From assembly GCA_945878135.1 (NCBI GenBank), contig CAMDUL010000003.1, forward strand, positions 98,646-162,645: 64,000 nucleotides of DNA, read 5' to 3'. This DNA comes from Chthoniobacter flavus (GTDB taxonomy: Bacteria; Verrucomicrobiota; Verrucomicrobiia; Chthoniobacterales; JACTMZ01). Each line of letters begins with the position of its first letter. The stretch's first letter is position 1. Both the position numbers and the translations under genes were made by a program. The notes under the pieces are model-generated. The model ran no database searches, had not been told where the DNA came from, and saw only the letters and a program-made list of their open reading frames with translations. Positions 1-8,106 of the stretch are shown one piece after another.

Positions 1-2
1 AC

Positions 3-197
3 CACGATCCGGTCATCATCACCCGCAACCGCGACCAAGCCGTTGTCATGCTCTCTCTCGAAGACTACGAATCCCTTCAGGAAACCGCCTACCTTCTGCG
101 CTCCCCGGCCAACGCGCGTCGTTTGCTTTCTTCCATCGACAGCCTCAACAAGGGAAAAAAGATCAAAAAGAGCGTCAAGGATCTTGCTGCTGCATGA
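3..197 (+). CDS. yefM: YefM-family antitoxin, C-terminal part (5' end outside window)
   Basis: The reading frame enters from the left edge and ends at a TGA that overlaps the ATG of the following toxin (ATGA). The 64 visible residues contain the family's [21 protein letters not shown] and [12 protein letters not shown] blocks. YefM proteins bind DNA through their N-terminal part, which is outside the window, and neutralise the YoeB RNase through the C-terminal part seen here. Overlap with yoeB indicates translational coupling. The family call is firm; the N-terminus cannot be assessed. Confidence 0.9.
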   Translation, partial: HDPVIITRNRDQAVVMLSLEDYESLQETAYLLRSPANARRLLSSIDSLNKGKKIKKSVKDLAAA

Positions 198-454
198 ACT
201 TGGTTTTCTCGCCGCAGGCTTGGGACGACTACCAGCACTGGGTGCAGACCGACCGGAAACTGGTCAGGCGAATCAACGAATTGATCAAGAATACCGCGCG
301 CAGTCCCTACGAAGGCATCGGCAAACCCGAACCTCTGCGCCACGCTCTGGCCGGATTCTGGTCGCGTCGCATCAACGAAGAGCACCGTATGGTCTATCGC
401 GTCACCAGCAACAATCTCGAGATAGCCCAACTGCGCTTCCACTACGCGAAGTAG
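194..454 (+). CDS. yoeB: YoeB-family ribosome-dependent mRNA interferase toxin
   Basis: An 86-residue RelE-fold toxin of the usual YoeB length. The catalytic residues known from E. coli YoeB fall at the same numbers here: Glu46 in GKPEPL, Arg65 in NEEHR and His83 in the terminal RFHY. YoeB cleaves mRNA in the ribosomal A site when its antitoxin is degraded. It starts inside the yefM stop codon, so the two are cotranslated. No frameshift or missing active-site residue is visible, so the toxin should be functional. Confidence 0.95.
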   Translation: MNLVFSPQAWDDYQHWVQTDRKLVRRINELIKNTARSPYEGIGKPEPLRHALAGFWSRRINEEHRMVYRVTSNNLEIAQLRFHYAK

Positions 455-524
455 CTGCCGACACCGCTCACCCAGGATCACCGCGCCGCTGATCCGCGGT
501 CATAGGGAGTCCCAGTTGGCGAAG

Positions 525-647
525 TTAATCCTTGGTTCGCTCCAGTTCCCAACGCGCCATCCCATACCACCCCGGCCACGCGAAGGCGGTCAGCGCAAGC
601 GCACCAAGCGGCACCCACAGCCACAGCGATCGGCGTCGTCGGGCCAT
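525..647 (-). CDS. Small hypothetical membrane protein, 40 residues
   Basis: A short ORF directly downstream of the thioredoxin-like gene (18-base gap, same strand). Its ATG is preceded by GGCAGGAG and a three-base spacer, one of the few good Shine-Dalgarno sequences in the window. The product begins MARRRRSLW and has one hydrophobic stretch (about residues 8-28), then a charged tail ending ELERTKD. This is the layout of a single-pass membrane peptide with positive-inside N-terminus. I recognise no family. Support rests on the ribosome-binding site, the spacing and the membrane-like composition. Confidence 0.5.
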   Translation of the reverse strand: MARRRRSLWLWVPLGALALTAFAWPGWYGMARWELERTKD

Positions 648-665
648 AAACTCCTGCCGGAAGTG

Positions 666-1130
666 CTACTCGAGGATCTGCCCGATGTCCTCGTCGCGCA
701 ATTTCATCGGATGACCTTCCCAGACGATCTCACCGGATTTGTTGACCAGAAACGCCTGCGGAATGCCGCTGACGCCCATTTTTTCGTTCAGCCGTCCCCC
801 GGTGTCGGTCGCCACGGCGTAGTCCATCGGCACTTCCTTCTGGAATTTGCGGATGACCGCGTTCGGTTCATCGGTCACGCCGACGACCAGCAGTCCGCGG
901 TCCTTGTATTTCGCGTGGATCTCGTTGAGATGCGGGATGCTTTCGCGGCAGGGCGGACACCATGTGGCCCAGAATTCGAGAAGCAGCGGCTTGCCCTCCA
1001 TCTCCGGTTTGGGTCCGAGAAAGTTCAAAGTGCCCGAAGGCAGCTTTTGCCCGACCATTTCGGCCGAGACGAGGGAGCATGCAAAACCGGCGACCAAAGC
1101 CGCCACCATCAAGGGGGATAATTTGTTCAC
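666..1130 (-). CDS. TlpA-like periplasmic thioredoxin-fold protein
   Basis: A 154-residue thioredoxin-fold protein of the TlpA/ResA type. An N-terminal signal peptide (about residues 1-23) precedes the domain. The redox motif is WCPPC with cysteines 58 and 61, in the block FWATWCPPCRES. The cis-proline loop is seen as GIPQAF. Such proteins reduce disulfides in the cell envelope, for example during cytochrome c maturation, but the substrate cannot be deduced here because no ccm genes are adjacent. The start is GTG without a Shine-Dalgarno sequence. A 40-residue ORF follows and may be cotranscribed. Confidence 0.85.
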   Translation of the reverse strand: MNKLSPLMVAALVAGFACSLVSAEMVGQKLPSGTLNFLGPKPEMEGKPLLLEFWATWCPPCRESIPHLNEIHAKYKDRGLLVVGVTDEPNAVIRKFQKEVPMDYAVATDTGGRLNEKMGVSGIPQAFLVNKSGEIVWEGHPMKLRDEDIGQILE

Positions 1131-1194
1131 GGGCCGAAATTAGAGGGGAAGGCGCCCGCTCGGCACGGATAAAAGTCAGACCCGAAGGGACGCC

Positions 1195-2280
1195 TCACAC
1201 CGCCTGCTGGGCCCGCTGGCGCAGGGCGTGGTCGGCCAGCACCAGCCAGACCATGGCTTCGACGATGGGCACGGCGCGCGGGATGACACACGGGTCGTGG
1301 CGTCCCCGGGCGGCGAGTTCGGTATTTTCACCGGCAGCGGTGACCGTTTGCTGCTTGCTGGCGATCGTGGCGGTCGGCTTGAAGGCGACGCGGAAGGTGA
1401 TGTCTTCGCCATTGCTGATCCCGCCCTGCACACCGCCGGAACGGTTGGTTAGCGTGCGGGTGCGGCCTGCGCGTATTTCGAAAGCATCGTTGTGCTCGCG
1501 TCCGGTCAGCCTGGTACCCTCGAAGCCGGACCCGATTTCGAAGCCCTTGGTGGCGGGCAGACTAAGCATCGCTTTGGCCAAATCGGCCTCGAGTTTGTCG
1601 AAGGCGGGTTCGCCGAGACCGGGCGGGCACCCTCGCACCACGCACTCGATCAGTCCGCCGACCGAATCTCCGTTGGAGCGGGCTTCTTTGATGCGGGCAA
1701 TCATCTTTTCCGCGGTGGCGGCATCGGGACAGCGGACCGCATTCGCCTCGATGTCCGAAGACGTGACCTTCGTCACATCGATGTTTGCCTCGATCTGGTG
1801 CACGCGGCTCACCCAAGCGAGCACGTCGATGCCGGGATGCAGCGCCTCCAACACCTTGCGGGCCACGACGCCGGCGGCGACGCGTCCGATGGTTTCGCGC
1901 GCGGAGGCCCGCCCCCCGCCCTGCCAGTTGCGGATGCCGTATTTCGCCTGGTAGGTGAAATCGGCGTGGGACGGACGGAAGGTTGTCTCCATCTCGCTGT
2001 AAGCTTCGGGACGCGCGTCCTCGTTGCGCACGAGAATGGCGATGGGCGTGCCGAGGGTCTTGCCCTGGAAGACGCCCGACAAAATTTCGCAGCGGTCGGC
2101 CTCTTTGCGCGGCGTGACAATGTCGCTTTGGCCGGGGCGGCGGCGGTCGAGTTCCTTCTGGATATCGGCCTCGGCCAGGTCGAGTTGCGGCAGGCAGCCG
2201 TCGATGACCACACCGACCCCGCCGCCGTGGGATTCCCCCCACGTGGCGATGCGGAAAAGCTGGCCGGTGCTGCTGGACAT
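1195..2280 (-). CDS. aroC: Chorismate synthase
   Basis: AroC performs the last step of the shikimate pathway, converting 5-enolpyruvylshikimate-3-phosphate to chorismate with reduced FMN. The 361 residues are the usual length. Signature blocks are visible: [14 protein letters not shown] near the N-terminus, RRPGQS near residue 48, the central [10 protein letters not shown] block, and [15 protein letters not shown] toward the C-terminus. The product feeds the trpE/trpG and menB steps also encoded in this window. It stands alone, without other aro genes next to it. Confidence 0.97.
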   Translation of the reverse strand: MSSSTGQLFRIATWGESHGGGVGVVIDGCLPQLDLAEADIQKELDRRRPGQSDIVTPRKEADRCEILSGVFQGKTLGTPIAILVRNEDARPEAYSEMETTFRPSHADFTYQAKYGIRNWQGGGRASARETIGRVAAGVVARKVLEALHPGIDVLAWVSRVHQIEANIDVTKVTSSDIEANAVRCPDAATAEKMIARIKEARSNGDSVGGLIECVVRGCPPGLGEPAFDKLEADLAKAMLSLPATKGFEIGSGFEGTRLTGREHNDAFEIRAGRTRTLTNRSGGVQGGISNGEDITFRVAFKPTATIASKQQTVTAAGENTELAARGRHDPCVIPRAVPIVEAMVWLVLADHALRQRAQQAV

Positions 2281-2389
2281 GGCAGAAGAGCCTAGCGCAC
2301 TGCGACGCCGCCGCCAATGACAACGAAGACCCGCCTGCGGTTAGGTTTTGAAACCGCAGAGGGGCAGGTTTTGAAGCTTTTGATTCGGT

Positions 2390-2460
2390 TGTAGCGGCGG
2401 TCTATGACCGTCGGTGCCTTATTCCGGTTCGTGTTCCGGCGGTCATAGACCGCCGCTACA
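2390..2460. repeat. Long palindromic dispersed repeat (REP-like), complete copy
   Basis: Two 25-base arms (2390-2414 and 2436-2460) form an almost perfect inverted repeat around a 21-base loop. Arm 1 begins TGTAGCGGCGGTCTATGACC; the arms differ by one T/C change. A close copy lies at 53121-53189, and single or shortened copies lie at 9920-9948 and 47172-47196. It lies 3' of menB, about 20 bases past the stop, and would form a strong hairpin in either transcript. Confidence 0.9.
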
Positions 2461-2481
2461 AATTTGTTCGATTCCGTGCGG

Positions 2482-3306
2482 TTACGGGAAGCGCGGATAT
2501 TTCGAAAAATCCGGTTTCCGCTTTTCGATGAAGGCCTGTTTCCCTTCCTTGGCTTCTTCGCTCAGGTAATAGAGAAGGGTCGCATTGCCAGCGAGGTCGA
2601 GCAGGCCCACCTGCCCGTCGCAGTCGGCATTGAGCGCCGCCTTCAGACAGCGCAAAGCCATGGGCGAAAGCTCGAGGATTTCGCGGCTCCACTTGAGCGT
2701 TTCTTCCTCGAGCTGCGCGAGCGGAACGACGGTATTGACCAAGCCCATGTCGAGGGCCTGTTGCGCGTCGTATTGACGGCAAAGAAACCAGATCTCACGG
2801 GCTTTTTTCTGTCCGACAATACGCGAGAGATAGCTCGAGCCGAGACCGCCGTCGAACGAACCGACGCGCGGACCGGTCTGTCCGAAGCGGGCGTTGTCCG
2901 CGGCAATGGTCAGATCGCAAACAACATGCAGCACGTGTCCTCCTCCGATGGCGTAGCCCGCGACCATGGCAATGACCGGCTTGGGCAGGCTGCGGATCTG
3001 TTTTTGCACGTCGAGGATATTGAGCCGCGGAACGCCGTCGGATCCGATGTAGCCCCCTTCCCCGCGCACTTTCTGATCACCGCCGGAGCAGAACGCTTCA
3101 TTCCCCTCGCCGGTGAGGACGACCACGCCGATCGAAGCATCCTCGCGGCAGTGGTCGAGGGCATTTTTGAGTTCTTCGACCGTCTGGGGGCGGAAGGCGT
3201 TGCGGACTTCGGGACGGTTGATCGTGATCTTGGCGATGCCGTCATCCGTCTGCTCGAATTTCAGGTCGGTGTAATCCTTGATTTTTCGCCACGCCGTTTT
3301 TGCCAT
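2482..3306 (-). CDS. menB: 1,4-dihydroxy-2-naphthoyl-CoA synthase
   Basis: MenB closes the second ring of menaquinone, converting o-succinylbenzoyl-CoA to dihydroxynaphthoyl-CoA. The crotonase-fold blocks are all present: SGGDQKVRG (oxyanion-hole region), [23 protein letters not shown] (catalytic Asp region) and [20 protein letters not shown] chose the internal ATG at 3306, giving 274 residues and starting MAKTAWRK, because the upstream 55 codons are low-complexity and absent from the family. No other men genes are adjacent, so the pathway is dispersed. Presence implies menaquinone-based respiration. Confidence 0.96.
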   Translation of the reverse strand: MAKTAWRKIKDYTDLKFEQTDDGIAKITINRPEVRNAFRPQTVEELKNALDHCREDASIGVVVLTGEGNEAFCSGGDQKVRGEGGYIGSDGVPRLNILDVQKQIRSLPKPVIAMVAGYAIGGGHVLHVVCDLTIAADNARFGQTGPRVGSFDGGLGSSYLSRIVGQKKAREIWFLCRQYDAQQALDMGLVNTVVPLAQLEEETLKWSREILELSPMALRCLKAALNADCDGQVGLLDLAGNATLLYYLSEEAKEGKQAFIEKRKPDFSKYPRFP

Positions 3307-3352
3307 GGGGGAAGGAAAGCAGAATGTCCTCTGCGTTTCCAGAGCGGCGGCT

Positions 3353-4165
3353 CTAAAGATTGAGCGCGCGGAGCAGCAACTCGGAAATCCGACCCGCCTC
3401 CGACGCGAAGGTGGCGGCATGGGCGAGGAACTCGCGGCCGAAGCTGGCGAAGCTGACGTAGGGCGTGGCAAGGACGAGGAGGAGCGAGAGAACGAGGAGG
3501 TTCATCAGGTAGATGACCGTGAGAGAGAAGAACGTGCCGCCGTAGGCGAGGTCGGTCTGGCCGCGCGGGATCATGGACAGCGTGAAAGTGGCGTGGAACC
3601 CCCAGGTGAGACCGAGCAAGCCGTAGAGGATGCCCGCAGCCAGCTCCGCGTGGGGTTGCAGGTCGTGAAACAGCGAGACGATGCCGTAAAGGAGAATGAC
3701 AAAGACGCTGTAAATCGGGATGAAATAGGGCGCGAGCGCGATCCAGGTATTGATCTTCGACGACACAATGTAGCCGCCGTCGCTGCCGACGCGGAACTCG
3801 GAAACGCGTCCGCCCATGATCTTGACCATGAGCGCGTGGGTCAGTTCGTGGCCGAAGACGTAAATGGTCAGCCATTTCGGCAGGCCGAAGTAAATGATGA
3901 GCCAGCAGACGAGTCCGAGGCTGAAGAACCAGAATTCGACCGTGGCCCAGAAATGGGGACGACCGGGCGCCTGCGAGGTGAAGGCATCGACGAGCGCGCT
4001 GAAGAAAGCGGCGGTCAGGATGTAGCAGAGCGGGAGAAGGAAGAGGCCGACAACGAACTTCACCCAGCGCACCGGCACGACGAGCGTGGCGTCGGCGGGG
4101 GCGGCGAAAGTCGTGTTGAGACGCGTGCCGCGCGCGGGCTTCGGGCGGCGGACGCGTTTGGCCAT
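3353..4165 (-). CDS. Membrane zinc metalloprotease-like protein (HELTH motif)
   Basis: A 270-residue integral membrane protein with about six hydrophobic segments. A zinc-protease motif, HELTH, sits at residues 106-110, at the end of a hydrophobic helix, as in M50 site-2-type or peptidase-family membrane proteins. I see no obvious second metal-ligand motif (such as NxxPxxxLDG), so the M50 assignment is tentative. The start at 4165 (MAKRVRRPK) gives a basic cytoplasmic N-terminus. It lies 14 bases downstream of efp on the same strand and is probably cotranscribed with it. Substrate unknown. Confidence 0.6.
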   Translation of the reverse strand: MAKRVRRPKPARGTRLNTTFAAPADATLVVPVRWVKFVVGLFLLPLCYILTAAFFSALVDAFTSQAPGRPHFWATVEFWFFSLGLVCWLIIYFGLPKWLTIYVFGHELTHALMVKIMGGRVSEFRVGSDGGYIVSSKINTWIALAPYFIPIYSVFVILLYGIVSLFHDLQPHAELAAGILYGLLGLTWGFHATFTLSMIPRGQTDLAYGGTFFSLTVIYLMNLLVLSLLLVLATPYVSFASFGREFLAHAATFASEAGRISELLLRALNL

Positions 4166-4179
4166 CGGGCGGGGAGACC

Positions 4180-4737
4180 TCAGGCCCGGCCCATGTAAGC
4201 GCCGGTGCGCGTGTCGATCTTGACCATCTCGCCTTCCTTGATGAAGAGCGGGACGTTGACGATGAGGCCGGACTCGAGGGTGGCGGGCTTTTGCACGTTG
4301 CTCGCCGTGTCGCCTCGCAGGCCTTCGGGGGATTCGACGACTTTCATCGTGACCGAGGCCGGCACTTCGACCTCGACCGCTTTGCCTTCGGCGTAAAGGA
4401 CTTCGACTTTGAGATTCTCCACCAAGTAGTCTTTGGCCCCGGCGAGGAGCACCTCGTCGAGTTCGACCGTCTCGTAGCTCTCGGGGTCCATGAAATGGTA
4501 ACCCTGGTGGTCCTTGTAGCTGAACTCGAGCGGACGGCGCTGCAGGTCGATGAGCTCGACTTTTTCGGTCGAACTGAACCGGACGTCGCTCGATTTGCCG
4601 GTCTTGATGCTGCGGATGATGGCCTGCACGAAGGCGCGGAGGTTGCCGGGGGTGCGGTGATGGACTTCCAACACGACGTAAGTGTCGGTGTTGTATTTGA
4701 TGGCCATTCCTTTGCGGAGGTCGTTGGCAGCGGGCAT
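4180..4737 (-). CDS. efp: Elongation factor P, lacking the conserved loop lysine
   Basis: EF-P binds the ribosomal E site and relieves stalling at polyproline. The 185 residues cover all three beta-barrel domains, with the family's C-terminal signature ending KIDTRTGAYMGR and the central GLRGDTA block. The loop at the tip of domain I reads TPGNLRAF, residues 29-36. In E. coli EF-P the equivalent is KPGKGQAF, where the lysine is beta-lysylated, so the modified position is Asn32 here. This may be an unmodified or differently modified EF-P, or a paralogue. Many proteins in this window are proline-rich, which makes the change notable. Confidence 0.93.
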   Translation of the reverse strand: MPAANDLRKGMAIKYNTDTYVVLEVHHRTPGNLRAFVQAIIRSIKTGKSSDVRFSSTEKVELIDLQRRPLEFSYKDHQGYHFMDPESYETVELDEVLLAGAKDYLVENLKVEVLYAEGKAVEVEVPASVTMKVVESPEGLRGDTASNVQKPATLESGLIVNVPLFIKEGEMVKIDTRTGAYMGRA

Positions 4738-4773
4738 AAAGTCGGGTTGGTTGGAAAGTTTCGGGTGTAACGT

Positions 4774-5748
4774 TCACACGCCCTGGAGGCGCGAGAGGTC
4801 TTGCGAGTCGATGATGCCGACCGGGCGGTTGTCTTCGTCCACCACGATCAGATCGTCGATGCGGTGGGTCTTTAGCACGTGCAGGGCCTCGGCGGCAAGC
4901 TTGTCCCCGCGGATGGTAACCGGGTTTTTCGTCATGAACCCGGCCACCGGTCGCGTCCCGAGGTCGGGATGGGTCTGGTAGTGACGCGCCAGATCCCCGT
5001 GGGTGAACACGCCGGCCAGCTTGCCATCCGCGCCGACGATGGCTGCGGCACCGGAGCGGCACTTGGTCATTTCTTTGACCGCATCCATCACGGTGGCCTC
5101 GGCGGAGGCGACGGCGACCTGCGGTTCTTTGCGCATGATCTGGTTGACGCGATTGAGCAGGACGCGGCCCAAACTTCCCCCGGGATGGAAGCGCGCGAAA
5201 TCGTCCTGATTGAAGCCGCGCGCCTCGAGCAGGACCATGGCCAGCGCGTCGCCGAGGGCGAGCATGGCCGTCGTGCTGGAAGTCGGGGCGAGATTGAGCG
5301 GGCAGGCTTCCTGGCTGACGGAAACATCGAGGACGACGTCGGCGGCTTGGGCGAGCGTGGAATCGGCGCGTCCGGTCACGGCAATCAGCGTCACATCGAA
5401 GCGCGCCAGCGGCGGGAGAATGTTGAGCAACTCGGCCGTCTCGCCGCCGTAGCTGAAGACGAGGACGACATCCCCGTCGGCCACGAGCCCGAGGTCGCCG
5501 TGCAGGGCGTTGAGCGAATTGAGGACCACGGCGGTGGAACCGGTGCTGGTCAGGGTGGCGGCAATTTTGTCCCCAATGTGGCCGGATTTGCCCACCCCGC
5601 AGACGACAACCTTGCCGCGACGGTCGGCGCACGCGCGCAGGGCCTCGATAGCGCGCCTGAAGGCCTCGCCGTCGAGGTGGTCGGCCAGGCGCCGTAATTC
5701 GTCGGCCTCGATACCGATGACGCGGCGGGCTTTGGACAGATAATCCAT
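4774..5748 (-). CDS. kdsD: Arabinose-5-phosphate isomerase (KdsD/KpsF)
   Basis: KdsD interconverts ribulose-5-phosphate and arabinose-5-phosphate, the first committed step to Kdo for lipopolysaccharide. Using the ATG at 5748 gives 324 residues. An N-terminal SIS sugar-isomerase domain (about 35-170, with CGVGKSGHIGDKIA, LHGDLG and SYGGET) is followed by two CBS repeats (about 205-324, including GAAAIV and IDDLIVVDEDNRPVGIID). The catalytic-site block FHPGGSLGR is present. It supports an LPS-bearing outer membrane and lies beside the GT9 gene, which fits LPS core assembly. Confidence 0.94.
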   Translation of the reverse strand: MDYLSKARRVIGIEADELRRLADHLDGEAFRRAIEALRACADRRGKVVVCGVGKSGHIGDKIAATLTSTGSTAVVLNSLNALHGDLGLVADGDVVLVFSYGGETAELLNILPPLARFDVTLIAVTGRADSTLAQAADVVLDVSVSQEACPLNLAPTSSTTAMLALGDALAMVLLEARGFNQDDFARFHPGGSLGRVLLNRVNQIMRKEPQVAVASAEATVMDAVKEMTKCRSGAAAIVGADGKLAGVFTHGDLARHYQTHPDLGTRPVAGFMTKNPVTIRGDKLAAEALHVLKTHRIDDLIVVDEDNRPVGIIDSQDLSRLQGV

Positions 5749-5838
5749 CGGACGGGGGATCTTCCCGCGGGAGAGGCGCCCAAGGCGAGAGTGATTTTCG
5801 GGATTGCCCAGACGGAGCGGGATCCCGCAAGCTGGAGT

Positions 5839-6144
5839 ATGCTCCGCTTGCCTCTCCTCATGATCGCCCTGACTATCGGCGGGGCGTGCCTGGCCCAGGA
5901 CTTCGTGGCCCCGCGCCAGACACGGCGCGAAATCGCCCCGCCCCCGCGCTCGGTCAGCCCGCTGGATCCGGATTCGACGATCGAGGGTGTCGTGGCCGCG
6001 GCTTTCCAGACAAGACAACCGTGGCAGTTGATCAATCCGCTCGCCGCCAAGGGATACGGGGACGGACGCTACTTGACCTCCTGGGATCCGGACGACGCGG
6101 GCAAGCCCAAGGGGTTCATCCTGTTCGGCGTCCGTTTCTGGTAG
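5839..6144 (+). CDS. Hypothetical secreted protein, 101 residues
   Basis: A small ORF ahead of the GT9 gene (30-base gap). Taking the ATG at 5839 gives a clean signal peptide (MLRLPLLMIALTIGGACLA) with a cleavage-like ACLAQ site; the upstream ATG at 5791 would put charged residues in front of it. The mature part is short, proline-rich near its start, and contains the motif PWQLINPLA and a final FGVRFW. An alternative reading is a lipoprotein using the single cysteine (GGACLA), but the surrounding residues are not a standard lipobox. No family recognised. Confidence 0.6.
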   Translation: MLRLPLLMIALTIGGACLAQDFVAPRQTRREIAPPPRSVSPLDPDSTIEGVVAAAFQTRQPWQLINPLAAKGYGDGRYLTSWDPDDAGKPKGFILFGVRFW

Positions 6145-6174
6145 GCGCGCGGCGCGGCCGCTTTTCCCGTTTTC

Positions 6175-7233
6175 ATGCGCCTGCTTTTCGTCAAGCTTCG
6201 CCACATCGGCGATGCCCTGCTCATGACGCCGACCCTCGCCGCGGTGAAGCAGATCATGCCGCGCAGCGAGATCTGGGTCCTGGTGCGCCGGGGCACCGAA
6301 GGGATTCTCGCCGGCTGCCCGCACATCGACCAAGTGCGCACGGCGATGATTCCCGAGCACGGCGCGGCGCGGGAGGCACACCGCGGGGCGGACCGGAAAT
6401 TGCTCGGAGAATTGCGTGCAGCGCGCTTCGAGCATGCTTTCGAGCTGAGCGGCGGGGACCGCGGACGGTGGATGACGGCGTTGTCCGGCGCGCGCGGCCG
6501 GACGGCCAACGTGGCCAACCGGAGGTTCCCTTGGTGGTGGCGGCCCGCTTTCAACCGTCCCTCGGCCAGCCGCCGCTACGGATGGCACGAGCTGCAGCGC
6601 GACTTTCTGACCGTCGGGGATGTTTTCCCGCTGCCCGCGGAAATTCCGCCCCTTCGCTTCGATCCGGCTGCCATGCGCCCATGGAATCCGGCGCGGGACC
6701 TCGGGGAATTCGCGGTCATTCATGCCGGAACGCGCTGGGCGAGGAAGTCCTGGCCCGAAGAGCGCTGGATCGAGGCCGGTCGCGCGCTGCTCGGTCGCGT
6801 GCCGCGGATCGTGTTGAGCTGCGGACCGGATCCGCAGGAGCGGGCGCTCAACCAGCGCCTTTGCGCCGCATTCGGTGCGCAGGCAATCTCGACCGACGGG
6901 CAAACGGATTGGACACAGCTGGCTTGGCTGCTTTCGCGGGCCACACTGTTCGCCGGGGTGGACACCGCGGCGATGCATCTGGCCGCAGCCTGCAACTGCC
7001 CGACGGTGGCCCTCTTCGGGGGATCGAAATATTTCGAATGGTATCCTTGGCGGGTGCGCAGCCGGGTGGTGCGTCCGCAAGACTGGATCGGAGAGGAACG
7101 GGCCAACGGCATGCTCGACAGCGCGCTGATGCGCGAGATCCCGGTGGACAAGGTGATCGCGGCGTTCGACGAAGTGCTCGCGGGCGGCGGTTCGGTGCGC
7201 CCGTCGCAAAGTGCGCTAGTACTCGCGACGTAG
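6175..7233 (+). CDS. Glycosyltransferase family 9 (heptosyltransferase-like)
   Basis: GT9 enzymes add ADP-heptose or related sugars to the LPS inner core at the cytoplasmic face of the inner membrane. The 352 residues begin MRLLFVKLRHIGDALLMTP, the family's N-terminal signature. Later come HAGTRWARKSWPEERW (the nucleotide-sugar site), FAGVDTAAMHLAAACNCPTVALFGG and a final acceptor-related region. The subtype cannot be fixed by eye. Its 3' end overlaps the 3' end of the convergent ispA gene by 18 bases. Confidence 0.88.
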   Translation: MRLLFVKLRHIGDALLMTPTLAAVKQIMPRSEIWVLVRRGTEGILAGCPHIDQVRTAMIPEHGAAREAHRGADRKLLGELRAARFEHAFELSGGDRGRWMTALSGARGRTANVANRRFPWWWRPAFNRPSASRRYGWHELQRDFLTVGDVFPLPAEIPPLRFDPAAMRPWNPARDLGEFAVIHAGTRWARKSWPEERWIEAGRALLGRVPRIVLSCGPDPQERALNQRLCAAFGAQAISTDGQTDWTQLAWLLSRATLFAGVDTAAMHLAAACNCPTVALFGGSKYFEWYPWRVRSRVVRPQDWIGEERANGMLDSALMREIPVDKVIAAFDEVLAGGGSVRPSQSALVLAT

Positions 7234-8106
7234 CATCAGGTCGGCCAGACCGCGCAGGGTCCCGCCGCGTAGACCGAGGGGTCGCAAGGCCGCGACCGCA
7301 TCCGCGGTCCAACGGGCCGCGAGTTCGCGCGAGCGCGGCAGACCGAACAGGGCGGGAAAGGTCATTTTGCCGGCGGCGGCGTCTTTGCCCGCGGATTTGC
7401 CGAGCATTTTCGCGCTTTGAGTGGCATCAAGGATGTCGTCTTGGATCTGGAAGGCGAGACCGAGGGCGAAGCCGAAGCGGTCGAGCGAGCCGACCTTCGC
7501 TCTTGGCGCCCCGGCACACATGGCGCCGAGCTTGAGTGCGGCGCGCAGCAGCATGCCGGTCTTGGCGGCGTGGATGAAATAGAGCGCGGGCTCGGAAGGT
7601 TTGCGTCCTTCCGCCTCGAGATCGGCCACTTGTCCGGCAATGAGACCGCGCGACCCGGCGGCGCGGGCCAGTTCGGCAACGAGATCGGCCGCGCTATAGG
7701 GGGCGCGCGGTTTGGCAGCGGCCAACAGCGCAAAGGCCTCCGTGAGCAGCGCATCGCCGGCCAGGACAGCAGGGCCCTCGCCGAACACGACGTGGGAGGT
7801 CGGCTTGCCGCGGCGAAGATCGTCATCATCCATGCACGGAAGGTCATCATGGATGAGGGAGTAAGCGTGGACCATTTCGATGGCGCAGGCCGCCGGCAAG
7901 GAAAGACGCGCGGTGCCGCCGCAAGCCTCGGACGCGGCGCAGCAAAGGAGCGGGCGCAGGCGCTTGCCGCCGGAGAGCAAGCTGTAGCGCATGGCGCGAT
8001 GGATGGTTGCCGGCTTGGTTTTCGCCGCGGGGACGGACGAGCGGAGGGATGTATCGACCAGCGCGCGGGTGCGTTTGATCCAGCGGTTCAATTCGGCAGG
8101 GGTCAT
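7216..8106 (-). CDS. ispA: Polyprenyl synthetase, farnesyl/geranylgeranyl diphosphate synthase type
   Basis: This enzyme condenses isopentenyl diphosphate with allylic diphosphates to make short-chain prenyl diphosphates for quinones, undecaprenol and carotenoids. The start at 8106 (MTPAELNRW) gives 296 residues. The first aspartate-rich motif is DDLPCMD (87-93), the DDxxxxD form typical of bacterial FPP synthases, followed by RRGKPTSH; the second is QIQDDILD near residue 220. GGKRLRP near residue 47 binds diphosphate. The ATG overlaps the polX stop (ATGA). Exact chain length is not determinable here. Confidence 0.92.
   Translation of the reverse strand: MTPAELNRWIKRTRALVDTSLRSSVPAAKTKPATIHRAMRYSLLSGGKRLRPLLCCAASEACGGTARLSLPAACAIEMVHAYSLIHDDLPCMDDDDLRRGKPTSHVVFGEGPAVLAGDALLTEAFALLAAAKPRAPYSAADLVAELARAAGSRGLIAGQVADLEAEGRKPSEPALYFIHAAKTGMLLRAALKLGAMCAGAPRAKVGSLDRFGFALGLAFQIQDDILDATQSAKMLGKSAGKDAAAGKMTFPALFGLPRSRELAARWTADAVAALRPLGLRGGTLRGLADLMLRREY

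Noticed and set aside
2317..3471. menB beginning at 3471 with a 55-residue extension
   Set aside because: The extension is low-complexity and Arg/Ser/Pro-rich, unlike the family's N-terminus, which begins at the internal ATG.
4165..5830. Single long 825-residue ORF spanning the protease, efp and kdsD regions
   Set aside because: Only the last 270 codons code for a real protein; the remainder is the out-of-frame shadow of efp and kdsD.
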